From assembly GCF_045062745.1 (NCBI RefSeq), contig NZ_JBJGED010000006.1, positions 124,001 to 188,000 on the forward strand: a DNA stretch of 64,000 bases, read 5' to 3'. A program made the position numbers and the translations under genes. Under the pieces are notes generated by a model. That model had not been told where the DNA came from. It was given only the letters and a program-made list of their open reading frames with translations, and ran no database searches. This document shows positions 8,059 through 16,864 of the stretch, piece after piece (the stretch's first letter is position 1; each line of letters starts with the position of its first letter). The stretch comes from Paenibacillus_AA sp045062745 (GTDB taxonomy: Bacteria > Bacillota > Bacilli > Paenibacillales > NBRC-103111).

Positions 8059-9948
8059 TTAGGAGATCCGCGCGATCCGGCTCGCCGTCGGCATGAACTG
8101 GTAGAAGTAGCAGTCCGCGATGCCTTCCTTGCCCTGAAACGGCAGCCGCGCCTCCTCCAGCTCCTCGAGCGACTCCACCGTTCCGTCCGCATAGTCGAGG
8201 AGTCGCGCCACGGCCGTATTCAGGCTCATCAGCAGACCGCCGTAGCGCAGGTCCATGATGTCCCAGCCGAACGCCTTGTTCGTCTGGTGCCAGCATTGGC
8301 GGTGGTACGCGTGCAGCTGCTGCACGCGGCGCGTCAACTCAGGCAGCTCGACCTCGGCGATGCGCCGCAGCTCGGCCTTGTCGCCGGCCCGATACGCGTC
8401 CGTGATGCGCAGGCCCTGCTCCGCCTTCATCGCCAGCACCGCGCACAGCCGGCGGTACAGCTCGAATACGAAGCCGAACTCGCCGTTCCGGCCGGCATAC
8501 ACGGCCATGTCGCGCTCGAGCTTCGCGTAGTGCTCGCCCAGGCCGTAGCCGCGGATGTTGGCGTCGAAGAGGCCCATCATCACGTTCTGCCAGAGCGCCG
8601 AGCGGGACGGATTGTACGTCTCCCGGTTGCCCGGCGACAGCCCCGGCACCTCGTCCACGTCCTTGATCGCCATGAAGTCGTCGTACTCGCCTCCGGTGCA
8701 GAACCGGAACCGCTTGCGCAGCTTCGCCTCGTCGAGTGTGTCTGCATAGCCGTGCTCGGCGAATAGCTGCAGGCCGAGCAGCGCCACGAACCAGTCGCAC
8801 TCCGTGCCGTCATCGCCCCATAGCGTCGCGATGATGTCGGTGACGCCCTCGCGCTTGCACACGGTCAGCGCCGCGTTCGTGGAGGCGAACGTCGCCCCGT
8901 AGTTCAGCACGAACCCGCGCCAGTTCCAGATGCCGCCGGCGAACACGGGCGTATGGCCGAACTTCTTATGCCGGTTGATCCAATCGGTATAGAACGCTTC
9001 GTCGTAATGATAGTAGTCCCAGTATACCTGCTGCACGCCCTTCGGCATGTCGGCGATGACTTCGTCCGGAATGACGCATTCTTTGTCGTAGTATGCTCCC
9101 GTCTTGGACCCCGACCGGAAGTACATGTCGCTCCACATCATCGGGATGAGGCCGTGCTTCTCGGTAATCTGCAGGACGCGGCGCAGGTGATCGTTCATGA
9201 TATCGAACTTCGAGCGCAAGCCGTTTTTGACCAAATATTCGCCCAGTCCCAGCTTCCACGCCTCGTCCATCCCGATATGGATCCGCTTCGTTCGGACCGG
9301 CGCCATCGCGGCGACAATCATTTGCTCGACGAACTCATATGTGCGCTCATAGCCCACGAGCATCGTCTCCCGGTCGTCGCGGATGTCCGCGAACGCGTTC
9401 CACTTCAGCACATCCTCCAGATGGCTGAGCGTCTGGATACACGGGATCATCTCGATGCCGAACATATCGGCGTAGTCGTCGAGCTCCCGGATCTCTTCCT
9501 GCGTATAGCGCCCCCGCATGTAACCGAAATATGGCTGCGGTGCGACGTCATAGCTGTCCTCCGTGTACAGCATGATCATGTCCATGCCCATGAGCGCCTG
9601 GAGGCGCAGCAGCTTCTTCACGCTCTCCGGCTTGATCACCGCGCCGCCCTGGGACACGTCGTACATCGGGCCGTTCATCGTGAACTGCGGCTTCTCTGAC
9701 AGTTGGAACGCGTCTCGCTGCTCGCGCAGCGCTTCTACGAGCAGGCCGAGCGCCCGAAAAAAATGGATGCGCCGGTCGTACCGGATCGATCCCCGGCCCC
9801 CGCCGAAGCTGACTTCCAGCTCGCTCCCCTCCGATTGGGCGACGGTAACGGGCAGCCCGTCGTCCGCCAGCTCCACCCCGATCTGCGGGGCCAGTGCGGC
9901 CAAGCCCGCCTGCAAGCCTTCCAATTCCCCGATCAAATGAATACGCAT
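8059..9948 (-). CDS. Glycoside hydrolase family 20, beta-N-acetylhexosaminidase-like
   Basis: The protein has 629 residues, starting at an ATG 5-6 bases behind GAGGAGG. The order is an alpha/beta N-terminal domain (1-100), then a (beta/alpha)8 barrel. HIGMDEAW near residue 225 carries the adjacent Asp-Glu pair that GH20 enzymes use in substrate-assisted catalysis. WNWRGF and ATLWGDDGTE further on are active-site tryptophan/acid loops. A helical C-terminal third follows. There is no signal peptide, so it should cleave imported amino-sugar oligosaccharides in the cytosol. It is divergent from an AraC gene (10034) that probably regulates it; an MFS gene follows on the same strand. Confidence 0.85.
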   Translation of the reverse strand: MRIHLIGELEGLQAGLAALAPQIGVELADDGLPVTVAQSEGSELEVSFGGGRGSIRYDRRIHFFRALGLLVEALREQRDAFQLSEKPQFTMNGPMYDVSQGGAVIKPESVKKLLRLQALMGMDMIMLYTEDSYDVAPQPYFGYMRGRYTQEEIRELDDYADMFGIEMIPCIQTLSHLEDVLKWNAFADIRDDRETMLVGYERTYEFVEQMIVAAMAPVRTKRIHIGMDEAWKLGLGEYLVKNGLRSKFDIMNDHLRRVLQITEKHGLIPMMWSDMYFRSGSKTGAYYDKECVIPDEVIADMPKGVQQVYWDYYHYDEAFYTDWINRHKKFGHTPVFAGGIWNWRGFVLNYGATFASTNAALTVCKREGVTDIIATLWGDDGTECDWFVALLGLQLFAEHGYADTLDEAKLRKRFRFCTGGEYDDFMAIKDVDEVPGLSPGNRETYNPSRSALWQNVMMGLFDANIRGYGLGEHYAKLERDMAVYAGRNGEFGFVFELYRRLCAVLAMKAEQGLRITDAYRAGDKAELRRIAEVELPELTRRVQQLHAYHRQCWHQTNKAFGWDIMDLRYGGLLMSLNTAVARLLDYADGTVESLEELEEARLPFQGKEGIADCYFYQFMPTASRIARIS

Positions 9949-10033
9949 AAGATTTCCTCCTCTGAATCGTTTTACTTCCCCGTCGGTTGTGCTATACAAT
10001 GAGGTCATTCCCAAGACTGGAGGCGCATTCGCC

Positions 10034-10900
10034 TTGGCCACTTACTTCGACTACAAGATCAGTCCCCTCCCCATCCAGATTACCGATCTCAAGGTGGACC
10101 GGTCCAAGCTGAAGGTGAACAGCCTATGCGTGGCCCAATACGGGCGTCTGCCGGGCCGAACCTATAAGGTGGAATCAACGTACGGCAATCATATGGCTTT
10201 CACATATATTTCTCGAGGCCGCGGCATGTTCCAGGCGGGCGAAGGACCGGTCCAAGCGCTGGAGGCCGGCAGCCTGTTCTGGGAATGGCCGGGCGAGCGC
10301 TACCGGTTCGGCCCGTACCCCGACGAGGACTGGGACGAGTACTATGTCATCTTCGAAGGCAGCCGCGCCCAGGAATGGTTCGACAGCGGCATTCTGTCCC
10401 GGGACGATTCCGTCATGCACGTCGGGCTCGACCCGCTCTGGATCAGCAAGCTGGAGGCCATCGGCACCTACATGGAGAGCGGCATTCCAAGCAACTGCGA
10501 CCGGGCGGCCCTGCTGCTGGAATCGCTCGTCTATGAATTCTCCCAGACTCACGCCAGCTTCAAGACCGCGCTCTCGAAGCAAAAGCACGAGCTCGTCCTC
10601 CAAGTGCTGGAGGATATCGCAGGCAGCTTGTACGCGCCCTGGAACGAGCAGGACATCTGGGAGCGCAACCATATCAGCCGCTCGACCTTGCGAAGAATTG
10701 TCCTCCAGAACACGGGGTTCCCGCTTAACGATTATGTGAACCGGCTGAAGGTGTCCGAAGCGAAAAAACTGCTGAAGCACACAAACCTGCAAATCAAAGA
10801 AATCGCCCACAGTCTGGGTTACAGCGATGTCGCCTATTTCTCGCGTTTGTTTAAGAAGTACACACAGTGCTCGGCTCAATCTTTTCGCAGCAAGTCCTAG
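10034..10900 (+). CDS. AraC-family transcriptional regulator
   Basis: The protein has 288 residues starting at TTG 10034, which has GGAGG 10 bases upstream; the in-frame GTG at 9989 lacks one and lies upstream of a TATACA -10-like element (9993-9998). The N-terminal cupin part includes TYISRGRGMFQAGEGPVQALEAGSLF, and the region before the HTH is not HD-rich. C-terminal helices (SRSTLRRIVLQNTGF; IKEIAHSLGYSDVAYFSRLFKKY) are the AraC DNA-binding domain. The first HTH is unusual, beginning directly with NEQDIWERNHISRSTLRR. It is divergent from the GH20 gene. Confidence 0.88.
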   Translation: MATYFDYKISPLPIQITDLKVDRSKLKVNSLCVAQYGRLPGRTYKVESTYGNHMAFTYISRGRGMFQAGEGPVQALEAGSLFWEWPGERYRFGPYPDEDWDEYYVIFEGSRAQEWFDSGILSRDDSVMHVGLDPLWISKLEAIGTYMESGIPSNCDRAALLLESLVYEFSQTHASFKTALSKQKHELVLQVLEDIAGSLYAPWNEQDIWERNHISRSTLRRIVLQNTGFPLNDYVNRLKVSEAKKLLKHTNLQIKEIAHSLGYSDVAYFSRLFKKYTQCSAQSFRSKS

Positions 10901-11089
10901 TGGGGCTGGGTTAGGTCAGTGCCTCTTTATTTACTATACTAATTAAACCGTGCGCCGCTGGGAATGAACTCGGTATCCAACCGTTTGCACTATATAGTCG
11001 CGTCAGGGGAAGTTACGCCATGCGCCAAGTTGACTCCCGCCATAGAACGCGCTAAGATCGCTGTAACCTAACAAAGGAGTTTCACTACC

Positions 11090-11575
11090 ATGACCTTTCA
11101 CGCCGTTAATTACGAGGGCGACCGCCCTGAACAATATGAGCTCGTCATCCGACAGCTGGCTGCGCTGATCCATGACGAGCCGAACCGGATCGCCAACTTG
11201 GCCAACGCTTCGGCCCTGCTCGGGCAATTCCTGAGCGACATCAACTGGGTCGGCTTCTACTTGCTGGAGGAGGGCGGCGAGCTCGTGCTCGGCCCGTTCC
11301 AGGGACTGCCGGCCTGCGTGCGCATCCCGCTGGGCCGGGGCGTATGCGGCACGGCCGCGGCACGCAAGGAGACGGTCGTCGTCGAGGATGTGCATGCGTT
11401 CCCGGGCCACATCGCCTGTGACGCCGCTTCGGCATCGGAGATTGTCGTGCCCCTGCTGCGGGACGGGCGCGTGCTCGGGGTGCTGGACATCGACAGCCCG
11501 CGCAAAGGCCGGTTCGACGAGACCGACCGCGTGTACTTGGAGAAGTTCGTCCAGCAGTTGGTGACGGCGCTGTAA
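11090..11575 (+). CDS. msrC: Free methionine-(R)-sulfoxide reductase (GAF domain)
   Basis: The protein has 161 residues and is a single GAF domain. NWVGFYLL is the conserved family signature. Cysteines at 76 (PACVRI), 86 (RGVCGTA) and 110 (HIACDAAS) match the three cysteines used by fRMsr enzymes, and the acidic residues in VVVEDVHAFPGH fit the ligand pocket. The enzyme reduces free Met-R-sulfoxide with thioredoxin, protecting the methionine pool from oxidation. It is cytosolic and monocistronic, with AAAGGAG upstream and a large inverted repeat downstream. The B. subtilis counterpart is YtsP. Confidence 0.93.
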   Translation: MTFHAVNYEGDRPEQYELVIRQLAALIHDEPNRIANLANASALLGQFLSDINWVGFYLLEEGGELVLGPFQGLPACVRIPLGRGVCGTAAARKETVVVEDVHAFPGHIACDAASASEIVVPLLRDGRVLGVLDIDSPRKGRFDETDRVYLEKFVQQLVTAL

Positions 11576-11614
11576 CCAACCGGGGCCCTGTCTGTTCCAA
11601 TTATTGTCCGGACC

Positions 11615-11668
11615 AACATAAACCAGGCCCTACCCAACCGGTGCGTTGAGTGGGGCCTGGTTTATGTT
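11615..11668. terminator. Terminator-like 16-bp inverted repeat between convergent genes
   Basis: AACATAAACCAGGCCC and its exact complement flank a 22-base loop in the gap between the stops at 11575 and 11692. The stem is strong in both directions, but there is no long U tract. Confidence 0.65.
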
Positions 11669-11691
11669 CGCGTTTCGCGTACTCCACGTAT

Positions 11692-12411
11692 TCAATATAC
11701 CTGCGTGCTTTTCCCGCCGCCACGCGCGGCACCTAAGTACGCCGGAATCTGCTCCGCCGGATGAAGGACCGGGGTACCATGGCACACTTCCAGCCGCTCG
11801 GGCCGCAGTTGCTCGACGATGACGCTGCTGCGGACCGCTTCCTCCATGTCGGCCGTGAACATCTTCATCGGTTGGCGCAGCTTCCCTTTCTTCGCGGTGA
11901 ACAAGTCCCCGGCCATCAGCACGCGATCCTCCACGTGGTAATAGGCAACGTGACCCGGCGAGTGACCTGGCGTCCAGTAGGGCTGCAGCGATCCGATCCG
12001 GCTGAGGCTTCCGCTCTTACGTCCATCTGCTCCCTCAGGAAGCTGTTCGGCCAAAGGCTGTGCCACGCCTGGTGTAACGCTGGCCGCCGCTTTTTTGCGA
12101 CGGGGATAAGGCTCTGCACCTTCCATATAAGGAATTTCGATTCGATGTACGAGAACGGCGACATCCGGATACGCTTCACGAAGGCGCGCGATCGCTCCGA
12201 CGTGGTCGGAATGCCCATGGGTGAGCGCGATACGCCGCAGCGGACCTGCGTTCAGGCCAGCGATGAAGTTTAGGATGCCCTTCGCCATGTTCGGAATCCC
12301 GGCATCCACGAGGGTCAAGCCGTCCTCTTCCTTCACGATCCAGACCGTTACCGGAATCAGCATCCAGATTTTCAGGCTCCACACGTTGTTCGAGATTTGG
12401 GTGATCTTCAT
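11692..12411 (-). CDS. Metallo-beta-lactamase-fold hydrolase
   Basis: The protein has 239 residues. THGHSDHVG gives the HxHxDH zinc motif. HSPGHVAYY supplies the next histidine, MAGDLF the bridging aspartate and VCHGTPV the last histidine, so all metal ligands are present. The family includes glyoxalase II, lactonases and other thioester or ester hydrolases; the substrate is unknown. ATG 12411 is preferred over TTG 12417, which is too close to GGAGGG. The start overlaps the region of the TetR stop codon (TGA 12414-12416), so the two genes are likely translationally coupled and form one repressed operon. Confidence 0.87.
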   Translation of the reverse strand: MKITQISNNVWSLKIWMLIPVTVWIVKEEDGLTLVDAGIPNMAKGILNFIAGLNAGPLRRIALTHGHSDHVGAIARLREAYPDVAVLVHRIEIPYMEGAEPYPRRKKAAASVTPGVAQPLAEQLPEGADGRKSGSLSRIGSLQPYWTPGHSPGHVAYYHVEDRVLMAGDLFTAKKGKLRQPMKMFTADMEEAVRSSVIVEQLRPERLEVCHGTPVLHPAEQIPAYLGAARGGGKSTQVY

Positions 12412-12413
12412 CG

Positions 12414-13049
12414 TCAATTCCCTCCATGGGTGAGTTTGTGGGTGAATCCGATTAACAGCACTTCGATCGCTTCCCGGAACGTCGAGCCTAGCCGCTCCAT
12501 CAATTGTTCGCCGGATTCCTCCGAATTGGCGTACGTGGCCATAATGCCCTGCAAAGTATAGAAGTAAATGCGGCTATAGGCGAGCACCTGCTCCGCGGTG
12601 TGCGGGACGGGCAAGCACATCTCCACCGCCTGCTGCAGCAGCGCGAACAAAGAATTGCGCATCCGGTTCAGCTCCGTCGCCGGATTCGGTTCATCCACGC
12701 GCACAGAGCGGACCGTGAAGAAAATCTCGTACATGCTTCGGTTCGCCAGGTAGAACCGGATCATCTCTTCGCTGATGCGAGTCAGCTTCTCCTCCGGGAC
12801 CGGTCCGGGTTCGTTCAAGATCGCCGTCAACTGCTCCTTCAGTTCCGCGAGCGGTCCCATGGATAGCTGATGGAGGAGCGCCTCCTTGTCCTTGAAGTAA
12901 ATGTAGATCGTCGTATGGGAGCATCCTGCAGCCTTGGCAATCTCGCGCATCGTGACGGAGTCGTAGCCGCGTGTGCTGAACAGCTGCCCGGCCGCCTGCA
13001 GGATGCTTCGCTTCGTTTCCTCGGAACGGATTTCTTGTTTCGTTGGCAT
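12414..13049 (-). CDS. TetR/AcrR-family repressor
   Basis: The protein has 211 residues. Residues about 10-60 are the TetR DNA-binding domain: GYDSVTMREIAKAAGCSHTTIYIYF is the helix-turn-helix, with the usual YxYF ending. The helical remainder is the ligand domain. It heads a two-gene operon with the metallo-hydrolase and, by the twin palindromes just downstream of its own -10, is probably autorepressed. A ligand that is also the hydrolase substrate would be typical. Confidence 0.92.
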   Translation of the reverse strand: MPTKQEIRSEETKRSILQAAGQLFSTRGYDSVTMREIAKAAGCSHTTIYIYFKDKEALLHQLSMGPLAELKEQLTAILNEPGPVPEEKLTRISEEMIRFYLANRSMYEIFFTVRSVRVDEPNPATELNRMRNSLFALLQQAVEMCLPVPHTAEQVLAYSRIYFYTLQGIMATYANSEESGEQLMERLGSTFREAIEVLLIGFTHKLTHGGN

Positions 13050-13074
13050 AATGTCATTCCTCGCTTTTCGTTCA

Positions 13075-13131
13075 TAACCATCGGTTACTAACCACTGGTT
13101 ATAATATAACTCGCATTGCTGAATCTGTCAA
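13075..13131 (-). promoter_or_regulatory. Promoter and twin TetR operators
   Basis: On the minus strand TTGACA (13126-13131) and TATATT (13103-13108) are 17 bases apart. Two palindromes follow, TAACCActGGTTA-type at 13089-13101 and TAACCatcGGTTA-type at 13075-13087, with centres 14 bp apart, covering the start point. This suits two TetR dimers blocking the promoter. Confidence 0.75.
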
Positions 13132-13135
13132 CAGC

Positions 13136-13173
13136 AAAGAACCGCCGGAGAGTCCCCTCCCGGGCGGTTCTTT
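13136..13173 (-). terminator. Terminator after the large secreted protein gene
   Basis: AAAGAACCGCC and GGCGGTTCTTT form an 11-bp stem just after the stop at 13187. The U tract is short. Its distal arm adjoins the -35 of the TetR promoter. Confidence 0.7.
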
Positions 13174-13186
13174 CCTTTCTCGCCGT

Positions 13187-15952
13187 TTAATAAGTGATCG
13201 TCAATAAGGGCCGGTTGCCCGCGGTCGCGTCTTCCGCGGAATAGATGTCCATCGCGATGTTCGACGTATGGTCGATGAACAGCAGAACGCCTTTGTTGCT
13301 CGAAGGGTTATTGATCCAGCCTTGCACGACGGCGGGATCCAGATTCACCTCGCGCGTCTGATTCCCTGTAGCCGTGAAGCCTGTGATGGCGAATGACTTG
13401 CCGGAGACGTAATCCGTTCCACTGCCCTTCGCACCCGGTGTCGCCCACGTCGAGCTTGCATTGCGGTTCTGCCACCCGATCGAGGACGAGGTTGGATCAT
13501 AGTCGGTCAGCATGTACCGTCCCTGCATGGTGAAGCCGGAGGCCCAAGTATTGACCGTAAGCGTCAGCTTCGCCGACTGGACGGTGGCGCCGGCCGGAAC
13601 CGAGAGGTTGTCGAACCGGATCAAGGAGTTGATCTCGTACGGTGTGGCTTGCCCGGTCTGGTCGAACACTTTCAGGGTCCCGTTGATGATGTTGTAGCCA
13701 TTGCCGCCCCCTTGGGAGCTGATCGAGACATCCTTCGTGCCGGCATACCCGTTCACGCCCTGCTGGAAGGTTGCGGTCCCGCTAGGAACCCCGTTCGAGA
13801 CCGTGACGGTGACGGACGACGAGACCGTCGTGTTGTTCGCCGTGTCACGGGCGACCGCCGTGATTGTATGCGATCCGTTGCTCAATCCAAGCGTGCTGTA
13901 CGAGATGGAATACGGCGCCACCGTATCTTCCGATCCTACATTCGAGCCGTCTACCCGGAATTGAACGCCTGCGACCGCCACATTGTCGGCTGCGTTCGCG
14001 GACAACGTCACCGTCCCGCTAACGGTCGATCCCGCCGTTGGCGCCGTGACCGAGACGGTCGGAGGGGTCGTATCCGATGGCGGAGTGCCGGTCAAAATCT
14101 GCGAAGCGAGCCACGAGTAGCTGCCTGTCGTCCTATGCTCCCAGCCCCACTTGCGGTTCGGCGTGACGCGGTAAGCCGTCTTGCCTGCCGACGGGCCGGT
14201 CGGACGAATCCAGTAATTCACTCCGATATCGTACCCCTCGTACAGCTCGCCGATCGTATTTTTCCATGTCGTATTCGGAGCGCCGCCGGTCAGCTGATTG
14301 AAATATTCCGCCCACAGCATCGCTCCGGACACATCCAGGTCATGCTCGATCGTCGTGCCGCCATAAGGGTTGGAGGCGCTGCCCCGCTCCCCGTCGTTCG
14401 CGTCCGTCGTGCCGTCGTACTTCATCATGTAATCCGGATAGCGCAACGTACCGGTGTACGTATCGTACATGTGGTAAGCGTCGGCCTTGGAGGCGGTATT
14501 GAGGAAATTCCCCACCCGCTTGACGAAGCCTGCGATGGCCGTATCCTCCGTGAAAACGTAAGCCCGCGTCATCGCATCCGCCGTCAGCACCGTCATCCAG
14601 GAGGAAGCGACCAGATCGCCAGGTACCCCGTCGCCATGCTGGCTGCCGTAGTGGTACAACCCCCCGTCCACGCGGCCTGCCGGCAGAACGCCGCCCGCTC
14701 CATTCTGATGCCAGATGAAATCTCCGGTTTGCGTCTGTACGTTCGTCTTGTACGTGCTGTTGCCGGTCACCTCGTAGGCGATCAGGTTCGCCAGCAGCCG
14801 GAACGCGGTATGCCGCTCCGTCCACGTAGTCAGGCTCGAGTTCCATCGAGTCGGCTCGTCATTCGTCTCATGCGCCGTTACGACGAGCGGGATGTAAGTC
14901 AGCATGTCGCTGTCGCCGGTGAGCCAGTAGTTGTACGCGAGCGACTCATTGTAGCTGTACATCGCGCCATTGCCGCCCGGCCATCCATTGGGATCGGGGT
15001 TCTTGAGCTTGAACAAGCCGATCGCCCGGGCTGGTGTCGTGCTGGCCGGGTACAGCTGGCCTTTATAAAAGTCGGTGTGCCGAACCGCTTCCCGCAGCGC
15101 TTTTAGCGAGCCGTTCTGCATGTAAAGCGTGAACATCGTCGCGGCCCGGTCGTACAGCCAAGGATCATAGTTCGTCTTGTAATCGCTTCGATAGCCCGAG
15201 CCGGAATCGCCCGAGATGACCGCCGGATCGTCTTCGTTAATGAGGCTGTAGAAGTTGTTCTTCATCGCGTGCTCGCGTTCCGTATACCCCGGCCAGTGCT
15301 CGGTCGCATCCATCGTCGTTGGATTGGAGCGCGTCTCGGGAATGCTGCTGTCGAATGGGTTCATGCGCGTCCCCTTTAGAACGCCTTTGGCGAGGAACTC
15401 CTTGGGCAGTACGGCGTATACGTCCGGCTCATAGACGTTGTCCGCGGCGACGAACGTGCCGGATGTGACTTGATGCCAGGCGGAGCGAGGATTGGTGAGC
15501 GTCGAGACGTTCAGGGAGCGGTTCGTCGTGCCCCATTCTACCGTGATCGTCTCCGAGTTGGGATAGACCGAGGTGAAGGTATACTGAATCTGGATGCGGG
15601 CGACCCGGACGGAAGCGCCGTCGAGGGAAGCGTTGGTGATGTGGCGCCATGGCGTCTGCATTTCCACGTAAGCCGGAATCTCCACGCCGCCCTTCAGGAC
15701 GCGAATTTTGGAGACGTTCGCCGGCGAAATGGATCCTCGGGGGAACGGAACGCCGAACGTGACCAGTTTCGTTTGACCGGACGTTACGTTTTCCATAGGG
15801 TACAGCTTCACCGATACACTGCCCGACGTCTCGGCAGGCGCGAAGAACGATTGCACGGCTGCGGATGTGAGGGTCGGGAACAGAGCGGACAAAAGAGCGG
15901 CAACGAACAACAGTGGCACGATCTTGCGGGACCAGCGGGGGAACTTGCGCAT
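13187..15952 (-). CDS. Secreted multidomain protein: RIFT-barrel/toroid, Ig-like, DNRLRE domains
   Basis: The protein has 921 residues. The start is the ATG at 15952, with AGGTG upstream. A basic N-terminus and hydrophobic helix ending LTSAA form a signal peptide. Residues about 45-190 include VTFGVPFPRGSIS, which resembles the RIFT barrel of YetA/PcRGLX-like proteins (PL26-type rhamnogalacturonan lyases). A long Trp/Tyr-rich helical part (about 190-600) would be an alpha/alpha toroid. Residues about 622-710 are a bacterial Ig-like domain (DTTPPTVSVTAP, DNVAVAGVQFRVDG). The last 200 residues are a DNRLRE/CBM96-like domain (LIRFDNLSVPAGATVQSAKL; DIYSAEDATAGNRPLLTI). Probably an extracellular polysaccharide-degrading enzyme; the exact activity is unproven. 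Confidence 0.75.
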   Translation of the reverse strand: MRKFPRWSRKIVPLLFVAALLSALFPTLTSAAVQSFFAPAETSGSVSVKLYPMENVTSGQTKLVTFGVPFPRGSISPANVSKIRVLKGGVEIPAYVEMQTPWRHITNASLDGASVRVARIQIQYTFTSVYPNSETITVEWGTTNRSLNVSTLTNPRSAWHQVTSGTFVAADNVYEPDVYAVLPKEFLAKGVLKGTRMNPFDSSIPETRSNPTTMDATEHWPGYTEREHAMKNNFYSLINEDDPAVISGDSGSGYRSDYKTNYDPWLYDRAATMFTLYMQNGSLKALREAVRHTDFYKGQLYPASTTPARAIGLFKLKNPDPNGWPGGNGAMYSYNESLAYNYWLTGDSDMLTYIPLVVTAHETNDEPTRWNSSLTTWTERHTAFRLLANLIAYEVTGNSTYKTNVQTQTGDFIWHQNGAGGVLPAGRVDGGLYHYGSQHGDGVPGDLVASSWMTVLTADAMTRAYVFTEDTAIAGFVKRVGNFLNTASKADAYHMYDTYTGTLRYPDYMMKYDGTTDANDGERGSASNPYGGTTIEHDLDVSGAMLWAEYFNQLTGGAPNTTWKNTIGELYEGYDIGVNYWIRPTGPSAGKTAYRVTPNRKWGWEHRTTGSYSWLASQILTGTPPSDTTPPTVSVTAPTAGSTVSGTVTLSANAADNVAVAGVQFRVDGSNVGSEDTVAPYSISYSTLGLSNGSHTITAVARDTANNTTVSSSVTVTVSNGVPSGTATFQQGVNGYAGTKDVSISSQGGGNGYNIINGTLKVFDQTGQATPYEINSLIRFDNLSVPAGATVQSAKLTLTVNTWASGFTMQGRYMLTDYDPTSSSIGWQNRNASSTWATPGAKGSGTDYVSGKSFAITGFTATGNQTREVNLDPAVVQGWINNPSSNKGVLLFIDHTSNIAMDIYSAEDATAGNRPLLTITY

Positions 15953-16311
15953 AAATCCACACCTTTCCATTCGTAATGGGTGGGGTCATGGGGATGCTCA
16001 GAGCTGTCCTCTGCGATGCCTACGCTCTTCCCTCCTTTCGCGCCTTTCGCGCGGTCGGTTCCTTGCCGGAAACACTTCCATCGTAAGCGATTGGATGCAT
16101 GAAGGGCATCGTCGTTTTTAACGATCCTTCATTGTTTGTTGCTCGATTGGAAAAAGGATGAAGAATACGAAAAAGCGGTATGTGAGAGGGGGAAGTTGGG
16201 GTTGTAGATCGGGAGAATGCACTGTTTTTACGAAGAATGAGGCAGTTGACGGGGGGCTATATCTTCCTTTCCTGAAGAACGTTCAGGGTCAAACTTTACT
16301 AAAGGGTCAAA

Positions 16312-16339
16312 AGAAAAACCTCCAACAGAACTTGGAGGT
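16312..16339 (-). terminator. Candidate terminator for the ubiquitin-like/propeller operon
   Basis: On the minus strand ACCTCCAA and TTGGAGGT form an 8-bp stem with a 6-base loop, then TTTTTCTTTT. It lies about 240 bases beyond the moaD-like stop, the nearest upstream minus-strand gene. Confidence 0.55.
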
Positions 16340-16375
16340 CAGCAGTACGAAGGGAGACAGCCAATAATTTAGTTG

Positions 16376-16555
16376 AAAAATTTTCCTCTGTTGCTCCATA
16401 AATCAGTTCTCCGCACCGAATAGAGGAAAAATTTGCAGCTATGCCCTCCCTTTCTTCAGGAAATCGAGTTCTCAGAGCAAATAGATGAACTTTTTTCTTT
16501 TATTTTCTTAATTAAGGTTGGAAATGATTGATTAAATGAACTTTTTTCCTCTATT
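16376..16555. repeat. Palindromic AT-rich intergenic repeats
   Basis: The gap 15953-16581 has no convincing gene. AAATTTTCCTCT (16378-16389) and AGAGGAAAAATTT (16422-16434) form an inverted pair. ATAGATGAACTTTTTTC (16481-16497) is echoed near 16536-16555. A 21-base stretch at 16421-16441 recurs exactly, inverted, at 48720-48740, so these are members of a dispersed family. An open frame at 16158-16367 has no family resemblance and is left out. Confidence 0.6.
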
Positions 16556-16581
16556 CACGTACTAGCTCCAATCTCCACAGC

Positions 16582-16857
16582 CTACCCGCCCGACACGAGT
16601 TGCAGCACGTGCAGCCGGTCGCCCGCTTTCAGCGGAATGTCCTTCGAGGCCAGCCACGCCAGGTTGTCCTCGTTGTAGCACAGCAGCACATGCTTGCGCA
16701 GCTCGCCGTTCTCGGCGAAGACATGGCGCTTCAGCAGCGGATATTCGGCGAACAGCCGATCGAGTGCCTCCTGCAGCGTATCGGCCTCGAGGGGGAAGCG
16801 GCTGCGTCCCCCGGTACAATCGGCGAGCAAGCCCGGTACCGATACTTCGATCACCAT
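16582..16857 (-). CDS. MoaD/ThiS-like ubiquitin-fold protein
   Basis: The protein has 91 residues ending in VSGG: the C-terminal Gly-Gly that MoaD, ThiS and ubiquitin-like modifiers expose for adenylation. FPLEADTLQEALDRLFAEYPLLKRHVF and PLKAGDRLHVLQLVSGG follow the beta-grasp pattern. Classic MoaD donates sulfur in molybdopterin synthesis, but no MoaE, MoeB or ThiF gene is nearby. It lies 7 bases downstream of the propeller gene, with the RBS overlapping that gene's end, so the two are one operon. Such MoaD-like/BNR-propeller pairs occur in other bacteria as unexplained neighbours. A sulfur-carrier or protein-modifier role is inference. Confidence 0.82.
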   Translation of the reverse strand: MVIEVSVPGLLADCTGGRSRFPLEADTLQEALDRLFAEYPLLKRHVFAENGELRKHVLLCYNEDNLAWLASKDIPLKAGDRLHVLQLVSGG

Positions 16858-16864
16858 CTCGCCC

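Noticed and set aside
13649..15106. 485-codon plus-strand open frame
   Set aside because: It lies antisense to the clearly coding secreted protein; the sequence is Arg-rich with no domain and is a by-product of high GC content.
16158..16367. 69-codon gene on the plus strand
   Set aside because: No recognisable pattern, it runs through a terminator hairpin and the start context is poor.
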